DNA of 8,332 nucleotides from DAOMOP01 sp035444405. GTDB lineage: Bacteria; Pseudomonadota; Gammaproteobacteria; Burkholderiales; Rhodocyclaceae. Below, piece after piece: positions 1 to 5,808 of the stretch (position 1 is the first letter of the stretch; each line of letters starts with the position of its first letter). A program made the position numbers and the translations under genes. The DNA is taken from assembly GCA_035444405.1 (NCBI GenBank), contig DAOMOP010000177.1:1-8332 (forward strand), read 5' to 3'. The notes under the pieces are model-generated. The model saw only the letters and a list, made by a program, of their open reading frames with translations. It had not been told where the DNA came from and searched no databases.

Positions 1-744
1 CTCCTCGGCCGGGAAGACGTCGATGATGCGGTCGATGGTCTTGGCTGCCGACGACGTGTGCAGCGTGCCGAACACCAGGTGGCCGGTCTCGGCGCCGGTC
101 AGCGCGAGGCGGATGGTCTCGAGGTCGCGCAGCTCGCCGACCAGGATCACGTCGGGGTCTTCGCGCAGCGCCGAGCGCAGTGCGTTGTTGAACGACAGCG
201 TGTCGCGGTGTACCTCGCGCTGGTTGATCAGGCAGCGCTTGGAGGTGTGCACGAATTCGATCGGGTCCTCGATGGTGAGGATGTGTGCGTATTGGTTCTC
301 GTTGATGTAGTCGATCATCGCCGCCAGCGTGGTCGACTTGCCGGAGCCGGTCGGGCCGGTCACCAGCACGATGCCGCGCGGCTGGTCGGAGATCTCCTTG
401 AAGATCTTCGGTGCGCTGAGCTCCTCGAGGGTCAGCACCTTGGACGGAATGGTGCGGAACACCGCCGAAGCGCCGCGGTTCTGATTGAATGCGTTGACGC
501 GAAAGCGCGCGAGGTTCGGAATGTCGAACGAGAAGTCGCACTCGAGCATTTCCTCGTACTGCTTGCGCTGGCTGTCGTTCATGATGTCGTACACCATCGC
601 GTGTACGTCCTTGTGCTCCATCGGCGGCAGATTGATGCGCCGCACGTCGCCATGCACGCGGATCATCGGCGGCAGACCGGCGGACAGGTGCAGGTCGGAG
701 GCCTTGTTCTTGACCGAGAAGGCGAGCAGTTCGGTGATATCCAT
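1..744 (-). CDS. pilT: Type IV pilus retraction ATPase PilT, 3' end cut by window
   Basis: PilT is the hexameric cytoplasmic AAA-like ATPase that powers pilus retraction in twitching motility. I translated the minus strand from the ATG at 744 and obtained 248 residues in an open frame that runs off the left edge; the family is about 345 residues, so roughly the last 100 are outside. The N-terminus MDITELLAFSVKNKASDLHL is typical of PilT. Visible motifs are the Walker A box GPTGSGKST (residues 130-138), the Asp box LTIEDPIEF (156-164), the Walker B region DPDVILVGE (196-204) and the His box GHLVFGTLHT (221-230). No strong Shine-Dalgarno precedes the ATG, so the start rests on family agreement. 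The gene is divergent from yggS, as in many beta- and gammaproteobacteria. The paralogue PilU is less likely given the N-terminal match. Confidence 0.96.
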   Translation of the reverse strand, partial: MDITELLAFSVKNKASDLHLSAGLPPMIRVHGDVRRINLPPMEHKDVHAMVYDIMNDSQRKQYEEMLECDFSFDIPNLARFRVNAFNQNRGASAVFRTIPSKVLTLEELSAPKIFKEISDQPRGIVLVTGPTGSGKSTTLAAMIDYINENQYAHILTIEDPIEFVHTSKRCLINQREVHRDTLSFNNALRSALREDPDVILVGELRDLETIRLALTGAETGHLVFGTLHTSSAAKTIDRIIDVFPAEE

Positions 745-802
745 GGAATCGTGGCGTCGTGTTCGGGATCGATGGGCGGCCGGCAAGCGCCTGGTGCGGC
801 GA

Positions 803-811
803 TGCTATACT
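803..811 (+). promoter_or_regulatory. Extended -10 promoter element for yggS (predicted)
   Basis: In the 102-bp divergent region between pilT and yggS, TGCTATACT forms an extended -10 box (TG-n-TATACT) ending 35 nt before the yggS ATG. No convincing -35 hexamer is seen 16-18 bp upstream, which is tolerable for an extended -10 promoter. The same 10-mer, GCTATACTGG, occurs in front of the minus-strand gene that starts at 5763. Predicted from sequence only. Confidence 0.45.
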
Positions 812-846
812 GGTTTCCCCGTGGATGGGCATCCGACTGGCGCTAT

Positions 847-1590
847 ATGACATCAATCTTGGCCAACTTGCAAGCCGTACGCCGGCGCGTTGCGGCGGCG
901 GCGCAGGCGGCCGGCCGCGGTGCCGACGAGGTGGCGTTGCTTGCCGTGAGCAAGCCCTGGCCGGCCGCCAGCGTGCGCGAGGCGGCCGCCGCCGGCCAGC
1001 GCGCCTTCGGCGAGAATTACGTGCAGGAAGGGGTCGACAAGATCGCCGCGCTGGCCGATCTGGATCTTGAATGGCATTTCATCGGGCCGCTGCAGAGCAA
1101 CAAGACGCGCGCGGTCGCGGCGCACTTCGAGTGGGTGCATTCGATAGACCGCCTGCGCCTGGCCGAGCGGCTGTCGGCACAGCGCGACGCGGCCGCGGCG
1201 CCGCTCAACGTCTGCATCCAGGTCAATGTGAGCGGAGAGCGTACCAAGAGCGGAGTCGCGCCGCGGGACGTGCTCGAGCTCGCGCGCGGTGTGGCGGCGC
1301 TGCCGCGCCTGCGCCTGCGCGGGCTGATGTGCATTCCGGAACCGTCACCGGACGCGTCCGTGCGGCGCGCACGCTTCGCGACACTGAGAAGCTTGCGTGA
1401 CGAGCTCGCGGCGCACGGGCTTGCGCTCGACACCTTGTCGATGGGCATGTCGGACGACCTCGAGGCGGCGGTCGCCGAAGGCAGCACGCTGGTGCGCGTC
1501 GGCACGGCGATCTTCGGCGCGCGCGCACCGCGCGGCGCGCCGGCACAGACGGGTGAGCGCGATGCCGACGCGGTCGAGGCACGGCGGTGA
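847..1590 (+). CDS. yggS: YggS/PLPBP family pyridoxal-phosphate homeostasis protein
   Basis: This is a single-domain, fold-type III PLP-binding protein that helps balance vitamin B6 and amino-acid/keto-acid pools and has no known catalytic activity. From the ATG at 847 it has 247 residues, near the usual 230-235. The PLP lysine is K36 in LLAVSKPWP, the same number as in E. coli YggS. Other family stretches are FGENYVQEGVDK (54-65), EWHFIGPLQSNK (75-86), RGLMCIP (158-164), LSMGMSDDLEAA (197-208) and GSTLVRVGTAIFGAR (212-226). About 20 residues after FGAR form a low-complexity tail (APRGAPAQ...) beyond the E. coli end. The frame stays open far upstream only as an antisense shadow of pilT, so I place the start at this ATG, where family similarity begins. 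The Shine-Dalgarno is weak. proC follows after 90 bp, the usual partner gene. Confidence 0.95.
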   Translation: MTSILANLQAVRRRVAAAAQAAGRGADEVALLAVSKPWPAASVREAAAAGQRAFGENYVQEGVDKIAALADLDLEWHFIGPLQSNKTRAVAAHFEWVHSIDRLRLAERLSAQRDAAAAPLNVCIQVNVSGERTKSGVAPRDVLELARGVAALPRLRLRGLMCIPEPSPDASVRRARFATLRSLRDELAAHGLALDTLSMGMSDDLEAAVAEGSTLVRVGTAIFGARAPRGAPAQTGERDADAVEARR

Positions 1591-1668
1591 GTGCCGCCGG
1601 CAGCGCCGCGCCGCGGCATGCGATCGCGCCTCCGGCGGACGCGATGATCGGCGGAACCGGCCAAGCTT

Positions 1669-1673
1669 GGGAG
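1669..1673 (+). promoter_or_regulatory. Ribosome binding site deciding the GTG start of proC
   Basis: GGGAG lies 7 nt before the GTG at 1681. An ATG at 1685 is in another frame, so this site and the family N-terminus together fix GTG as the start. Confidence 0.7.
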
Positions 1674-1680
1674 ATTTACC

Positions 1681-2470
1681 GTGAATGAAGACTTGAGGAT
1701 CTCGTTCCTGGGGGGCGGCAACATGGCGGCCGCGCTGATCGGCGGGCTGCTCGAGCGCGGCTTCGCGGCCGCCGACCTGCAGGTCGTCGATGTGTCGGCG
1801 CAGAGCTGCGAGCGGCTCGGCAGACGCTTCGACGTCAGGGCCGTCACCGCGATCGACGACATGTTCTTGAGCTGCGACCTGTTGGTGCTGGCGGTCAAGC
1901 CGCAGCAGATGAAGGCGGCCGTCGCGCCGCTGGCCGGGCGGCTCGCCAACCACCTCGTGGTCAGCATCGCCGCCGGGCTGCGCATGGCCGACATCTCGCG
2001 CTGGCTGGGCGGGCATCACCGCATGGTGCGGGCGATGCCGAACACGCCGGCGCTGATCGGCGCCGGCGTGACCGGCCTGTGCGCCGACGCGTCGGTCGAC
2101 GCGATCGGTCGCGAGGCGGCGGCGCGCGTGCTCGCGGCGGTCGGCAGCGTGGTGTGGATCCGCGACGAGGCGATGATGGATGCGGTCACCGCGGTGTCCG
2201 GCAGCGGCCNNNNNNNNNNNNNNNNNNNNNNNNNNNNNNNNNNNNNNNNNNNNTGCGATCGGCACCGTGCTCGGTGCCGCACGCCTGGCGGCCGAGGCCG
2301 AAGAGTCGCCAGCGGTGCTGCGCGAGCGCGTGACCTCGAAGGGCGGCACGACCGCCGCGGCGCTCGCCAGCCTGGGCGAGTCCGGCGTGTTCGATGCGAT
2401 CGTGCGCGCCGTCCAGGCGGCCGCCGAGCGCGGGCGCGAGCTTGGCGACGAGCTCGGTCGCGATGGCTGA
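1681..2470 (+). CDS. proC: Pyrroline-5-carboxylate reductase ProC, interrupted by an assembly gap
   Basis: ProC reduces 1-pyrroline-5-carboxylate to L-proline with NAD(P)H, the last step of proline synthesis. The start is GTG with GGGAG 7 nt upstream. Before the gap, 176 residues carry the Rossmann motif FLGGGNMAAALIGGL (9-23), AVKPQQM (71-77), RAMPNTPALIGAGVTGL (117-133) and AVSGSG (171-176), followed by the first base of a Pro codon. After the gap the protein resumes in a different frame as AIGTVLGAARLAAEAEES, then RVTSKGGTTAAAL, the C-terminal ProC signature, ending at the TGA at 2468-2470. Aligned with E. coli and Pseudomonas ProC, 28 codons (about 82 unseen bases) are missing where 44 N's are drawn. 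That length restores the frame and gives about 275 residues, the normal size. I therefore read it as one intact gene rather than a pseudogene. Confidence 0.93.
2210..2253. other. Assembly gap of 44 N inside proC
   Basis: The run of 44 N's lies within the conserved helix after AVSGSGP of ProC. The codon phase is 1 (mod 3) before it and 2 after it, so 44 cannot be the true length of an intact gene. The homologue-based estimate is 82 bases, and any length equal to 1 mod 3 restores the frame. Confidence 0.97.
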
Positions 2471-2588
2471 AGACCGTCCCGCCGCCGAGCTCACGCCCCT
2501 GCGTGCGGCCGCGATGTCGCGCTGCGACGCGGTTCGCCTTGCGCCGCCCTCACTTCCGATCAACTGACCCGTCGAACTCCTGCCCTCC

Positions 2589-3170
2589 ATGCTCGGAAAC
2601 ATCATCCTGCTGATCCTCGACGTCGCCTTCGGCTTCATGACGCTGCTGCTGCTCGCGCGCTTCTTCATGCAGTGGCAGCGCGTGTCGTTCCGCAACCAGA
2701 TCGGCCATTTCGTCGTTGCCACCACGGACTGGATCGTGCGGCCGCTGCGCCGCGCTGTCCCCGGCCTGTTCGGTCTCGATCTGGCAAGCCTGCTGCCCGC
2801 GTGGGCGCTGCAGACCGTGCATGTCTTCATCGAGCTGACCTTGCGCGGTGCGCCGCTCGACGGCGGCGCCGGCGGGCTGCTGTTCGGACTTTGGGGGCTC
2901 GGGCTGCTCGAGCTCGCACGCATGGCGATCTACCTGATCTTCGCGGTCGTGCTGGTGTCGGCGATCCTGTCGTGGGTCAGCCCGCATGCGCCGGCGGCGC
3001 CGCTCTTCCACGGCCTGGCCGAGCCGTTCCTGCGCCCGTTCCGGCGCATCATCCCGATGGTCGCGAACATCGACCTGTCGCCGCTCGCGCTGCTGTTGCT
3101 GCTGCAGGTGATGCTGATCGTGCTGGCGGGCCTGCGCGGCAACTTCACGCCGCTGTTGTTCGGCATTTGA
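2589..3170 (+). CDS. yggT: YggT family integral membrane protein
   Basis: This 193-residue membrane protein of the YggT family (also called CcmB3/Ycf19-related) has no firmly established biochemical role; E. coli YggT has been linked to osmotic or ion stress. It contains two YggT repeats. The first spans ARFFMQW (23-29) and TDWIVRPLRRAVPGLFGLDLASLL (46-69). The second spans LSWVSPHAP (127-135) and LAEPFLRPFRRIIPMVANIDLSPLALLL (143-170), with the matching pattern P-(F)LRP-RR-IP...DLSPL. Hydrophobic segments lie at about 3-23, 67-86, 97-128 and 162-182. The ATG at 2589 agrees with the family N-terminus, but no good Shine-Dalgarno is visible. It lies 118 bp after proC on the same strand, the conserved yggS-proC-yggT order, and is probably cotranscribed. 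The 118-bp spacer shows no recognisable element. Confidence 0.93.
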   Translation: MLGNIILLILDVAFGFMTLLLLARFFMQWQRVSFRNQIGHFVVATTDWIVRPLRRAVPGLFGLDLASLLPAWALQTVHVFIELTLRGAPLDGGAGGLLFGLWGLGLLELARMAIYLIFAVVLVSAILSWVSPHAPAAPLFHGLAEPFLRPFRRIIPMVANIDLSPLALLLLLQVMLIVLAGLRGNFTPLLFGI

Positions 3171-3231
3171 TCGCGGTTCGGCCGCTGCGCCGGTGCCCGC
3201 GTTCGTCCTGATGCCGCACGGGCGGCGCGCG

Positions 3232-3240
3232 TGCTAGTGT
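3232..3240 (+). promoter_or_regulatory. Possible extended -10 element before the acyl-CoA synthetase gene
   Basis: TGCTAGTGT (TG-n-TAGTGT) lies 40 nt before the ATG at 3281 in the 110-bp spacer after yggT. The hexamer matches TATAAT only partly and no clear -35 is seen. A local promoter is plausible because this gene's function is unrelated to the upstream cluster. Confidence 0.25.
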
Positions 3241-3270
3241 TCGCTGACGACGCCATCACGCGATCGAAGC

Positions 3271-3275
3271 GGAGG
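3271..3275 (+). promoter_or_regulatory. Strong ribosome binding site GGAGG
   Basis: GGAGG lies 5 nt before the ATG at 3281 and fixes the start of the acyl-CoA synthetase. It is the best Shine-Dalgarno on the plus strand of this window. Confidence 0.75.
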
Positions 3276-3280
3276 ACCGG

Positions 3281-5014
3281 ATGAGGCCACACGACCGTTA
3301 CGACACGCTCTACCAGGCGTTCCGGTGGGACGTGCCCAGTCATTTCAACATCTTCGAGGCCTGCTGCCGGCGCTGGGCGGGTGAGGCCGAGCGCGTCGCG
3401 CTGATCGTCGAGGACGAATCGGGTGCGTGCACGCGCCACACCTACGCCGAGCTGTTCGCCGCGGCCGAGCGCCTGTCGCGGGCGCTGCGCGAGCTCGGCG
3501 TCGCGCGCGGCGAGCGCATCGCGATCGTGCTGCCGCAGCGTTTCGAGACCGCCGTCGCGCACATGGCGGTGTATCGCCTCGGCGCGGTCGCGATGCCCTT
3601 GTCCATCCTGTTCGGGCCCGACGCGCTCGAGTACCGCCTGCAGGACAGCGCGGCGGTGGTGGCGATCGCCGACACTGCGGCGTTCGCGGCACTGCAGTCG
3701 GTACGTGCCCGCTGCCCGGCCTTGCGCACGGTGATTGCGGTCGACGTCGCGACAATGCAGGACGGTGTGGCGGCAGACATTGCGGTCGGCGGCGCGCCCG
3801 CCGCCCCGCCGTGCACATCGCAGGGCAGCCCGGAAGCGGTGTTCGCGTGGCACGAACTGATCGCGCGCGATGCCGACCGCGAGCCACCTGCCGACACGCT
3901 TGCGACGGACCCGGCCGTGCTGATCTACACCAGCGGCACGACCGGACCGCCGAAGGGCGCGCTGATGCCGCAGCAGGCGCTGATCGGCAATCTGCCCGGC
4001 TTCGTCGCAAGTCAGAACGGCTTTCCGCGTGCCGGCGACGTGTTCTGGTCGCCGGCCGACTGGGCGTGGACCGGCGGGCTGATGGACGTGATGCTGCCGA
4101 CGCTCTACCACGGTCAGCCGCTGGTGGGCTTTCGCGGGCGTTTCTCGCCCGAGCGCGCGTTCGCGCTGATGGCGCGCCACCGCGTCACCAACACCTTCCT
4201 CTTCCCGACGGCGCTCAAGGCGATGATGAAGGCGTATCCACGGCCGCGCGAGCACTTCGACCTGTGCCTGCGCGCGATCATGAGCGCCGGCGAGGCGGTC
4301 GGCGACGCGGTGTTCGACTGGTGCCGCGACGCGCTCGGCGTCACCGTCAACGAGATGTTCGGGCAGACCGAGATCAACTACATCGTCGGCAACAGCTGCG
4401 ACGACTGGCCGGCGCGCGCCGGATCGATGGGGCGGCCGTATCCCGGACACCGGGTCGCGGTGATCGACGACGACGGTCAGCTGGTACACCCAGGGGAGCT
4501 CGGCGAGGTGGCGGTCAACCGTCACGACATTCATGGTGACGCCGACCCGGTGTTCTTCCTCGGTTACTGGAACAAGCCCGATGCGACCGCGCGAAAATTC
4601 ACCGGCGACTGGTGCCGCACCGGCGATCTGGCGGTGTGCGACGAGGACGGCTACCTGTGGTACAAGGGGCGCGCCGACGACGTCTTCAAGGCGGCCGGCT
4701 ACCGCATCGGACCGAGCGAGGTCGAGAACTGCCTGGTCCGCCATGCGGCCGTGGCCAACGCCGCGGTCGTGCCCAAGCCCGACCCCGAGCGCGGCGCGCT
4801 GGTCAAGGCCTACGTCGTGCTCGCACCCGGCGTCGATGCCTCGCCCGAGCTCGTCGCCGAGCTGCAGGCGCACGTGCGCGCCCAGCTCGCGCCCTACGAG
4901 TATCCCAAGGAGATCGAGTTCATCGACGCACTGCCGATGACGACGACCGGCAAGGTGCAGCGTCGCGTGCTGCGGCTGCAGGAAGAGGAGCGGGCACGGA
5001 AAGGTACGGCGTAG
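3281..5014 (+). CDS. AMP-forming acyl-CoA synthetase (medium-chain/AcsA-like, ANL superfamily)
   Basis: This enzyme activates a carboxylic acid with ATP to an acyl-adenylate and then to acyl-CoA in the cytoplasm. It has 577 residues. The P-loop is IYTSGTTGPPKG (215-226), followed by WSPADWAWTGGL (256-267), typical of bacterial acyl-CoA synthetases, then SAGEAVG (335-341) and NEMFGQTE (357-364). WCRTGDLAVCDEDGYLWYKGRADDVFKAAGYRIGPSEVE (starting at 444) holds the ribose-binding Asp and the hinge. The catalytic lysine is K558 in PMTTTGK, which also fits the PxxxxGK motif that Pat-type enzymes acetylate to switch such synthetases off. Gly361 stands where acetyl-CoA synthetases have Trp (WWQTE), as in medium-chain enzymes, so the pocket should accept more than acetate. 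The substrate cannot be read from the sequence. The strong GGAGG supports the start. No beta-oxidation gene is adjacent. Confidence 0.92.
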   Translation: MRPHDRYDTLYQAFRWDVPSHFNIFEACCRRWAGEAERVALIVEDESGACTRHTYAELFAAAERLSRALRELGVARGERIAIVLPQRFETAVAHMAVYRLGAVAMPLSILFGPDALEYRLQDSAAVVAIADTAAFAALQSVRARCPALRTVIAVDVATMQDGVAADIAVGGAPAAPPCTSQGSPEAVFAWHELIARDADREPPADTLATDPAVLIYTSGTTGPPKGALMPQQALIGNLPGFVASQNGFPRAGDVFWSPADWAWTGGLMDVMLPTLYHGQPLVGFRGRFSPERAFALMARHRVTNTFLFPTALKAMMKAYPRPREHFDLCLRAIMSAGEAVGDAVFDWCRDALGVTVNEMFGQTEINYIVGNSCDDWPARAGSMGRPYPGHRVAVIDDDGQLVHPGELGEVAVNRHDIHGDADPVFFLGYWNKPDATARKFTGDWCRTGDLAVCDEDGYLWYKGRADDVFKAAGYRIGPSEVENCLVRHAAVANAAVVPKPDPERGALVKAYVVLAPGVDASPELVAELQAHVRAQLAPYEYPKEIEFIDALPMTTTGKVQRRVLRLQEEERARKGTA

Positions 5015-5181
5015 CGCGGAGCCGCGCGGCAGCGCAGCGTGGGACAGGCGCAGCGTGGGACGTCGCGGCATCGCTCGACGGCCGTTGGCTCCGGTACCGG
5101 GCGGGCCGCATGCGGCCGGGATCGCAGCGACGCTGATCACTGCCGTTGCGTGCGCGGCGGCAGGGCCGCGCAGGTGGGGTG
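5015..5181. other. Convergent intergenic spacer with tandem repeat and GC palindromes
   Basis: This is a 167-bp spacer between the converging synthetase and Uma2 genes. It holds two 14-bp copies of GCGCAGCGTGGGAC (5032-5045 and 5048-5061, 16-bp period), a 10-bp palindrome CCGGTACCGG (5091-5100), a 14-bp palindrome GGCCGCATGCGGCC (5104-5117) and a possible 6-bp stem CTGCCG/CGGCAG (5140-5145 with 5158-5163). No T-tract follows any stem, so I do not call an intrinsic terminator, although some transcript-end role is plausible here. Confidence 0.5.
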
Positions 5182-5763
5182 TTATTCGATGTCGGCCAGC
5201 GCGCGCGCCCAGTCGATCTCGATCTCGGGCAGCACCGTCACCGCGAGGCGCTCCTTCAGCTCGTGGATCGCCGGCACGCCGTAGGCGCCGTCGCGCAGCG
5301 CATAGACGGTGACGACGCGGTCGGTCGGGTGCACGAGCCAGTACTCGCGCACGCCGGCGCGCTCGTAGAGGCGCCGCTTGACGATCATGTCGTGGCCGGC
5401 GGTCGCCGGCGAGAGCACTTCGACGATCCAGTCCGGCGCACCGCGGCAGCCGCGTGCGTCGAGCTTGTCGCGATCGCACACGACCGACAGGTCCGGCTGC
5501 ACGACGGTGTCGACGTCGTCGTCGGCCTCGTCGCCGCGCGGCAGGCGCACGTCGAACGGCGTGATGTAGGCGCGGCAGCGGTGGCCTTCGAGCGCGGTGC
5601 GCACCTGGAATGCGATTTCGAGCAGGACATCCTGATGCGAGCGCGCCGGTGCCGGTGCCATCGCATACGCGATGCCGTCGATCAGCTCATAGCGCGCGTC
5701 GTCGGGCCATGTGCAGTATTCGGCGTAGGTGTGATGCTTGGTGTCGCGCAACGGCAATGCCAT
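5182..5763 (-). CDS. Uma2 family (DUF820) PD-(D/E)XK nuclease-like protein
   Basis: This 193-residue protein belongs to the Uma2/DUF820 family, a restriction-endonuclease-fold group common in cyanobacteria and scattered in other bacteria, whose cellular role is mostly unknown. It shows the usual series: YELIDGIAYAMAPAP (25-39) with E26, a run of acidic residues, VVQPDLSVVCD (87-97) with D91, DWIVEVLSPAT (111-121) with E115, then K129 in VKRRLYERAGVREYWLVHP (128-146). D91, E115 and K129 are the likely metal/catalytic set, so it looks intact. GGGAG lies 7 nt before the ATG, fixing the start. It sits 45 bp after pyrC' on the same strand, so it may be cotranscribed with the pyr genes, but a -10-like TATACT in that gap suggests its own promoter. 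No cognate partner is visible, and a link to pyrimidine synthesis is not implied. Confidence 0.88.
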   Translation of the reverse strand: MALPLRDTKHHTYAEYCTWPDDARYELIDGIAYAMAPAPARSHQDVLLEIAFQVRTALEGHRCRAYITPFDVRLPRGDEADDDVDTVVQPDLSVVCDRDKLDARGCRGAPDWIVEVLSPATAGHDMIVKRRLYERAGVREYWLVHPTDRVVTVYALRDGAYGVPAIHELKERLAVTVLPEIEIDWARALADIE

Positions 5764-5770
5764 GTTTTCA

Positions 5771-5775
5771 CTCCC
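5771..5775 (-). promoter_or_regulatory. Ribosome binding site of the Uma2 gene
   Basis: Read on the minus strand, GGGAG stands 7 nt before the ATG at 5763. Confidence 0.65.
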
Positions 5776-5796
5776 GTCCCGGTCGTCCTCGCGGCC

Positions 5797-5802
5797 AGTA
5801 TA
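5797..5802 (-). promoter_or_regulatory. -10-like element TATACT before the Uma2 gene
   Basis: On the minus strand, TATACT lies 33 nt before the ATG at 5763, just past the pyrC' stop codon. It is embedded in GCTATACTGG (5795-5804), identical to the ten bases around the yggS -10 element, which lies 35 nt from its own start. No good -35 is seen. It could give the gene transcription independent of the pyr operon. Confidence 0.35.
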
Positions 5803-5808
5803 GCCGCT

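Noticed and set aside
58..846. Upstream extension of the yggS frame
   Set aside because: This part is antisense to pilT, which translates cleanly as PilT. Family similarity for YggS begins at the ATG at 847.
1681..2613. proC frame read straight through the N's to 2613
   Set aside because: After the gap this frame gives Arg-rich nonsense, while the neighbouring frame gives the true ProC C-terminus ending at 2470.
5104..5117. Palindrome as intrinsic terminator for the convergent genes
   Set aside because: It has no loop and no T-tract on either strand, so it does not meet the usual terminator pattern.
2930..5479. Minus-strand open frame of 849 codons antisense to the acyl-CoA synthetase
   Set aside because: Its translation is Arg/Ala/His-rich with no recognisable domain and lies opposite a gene with complete ANL motifs. 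Long antisense frames are expected at this GC content.
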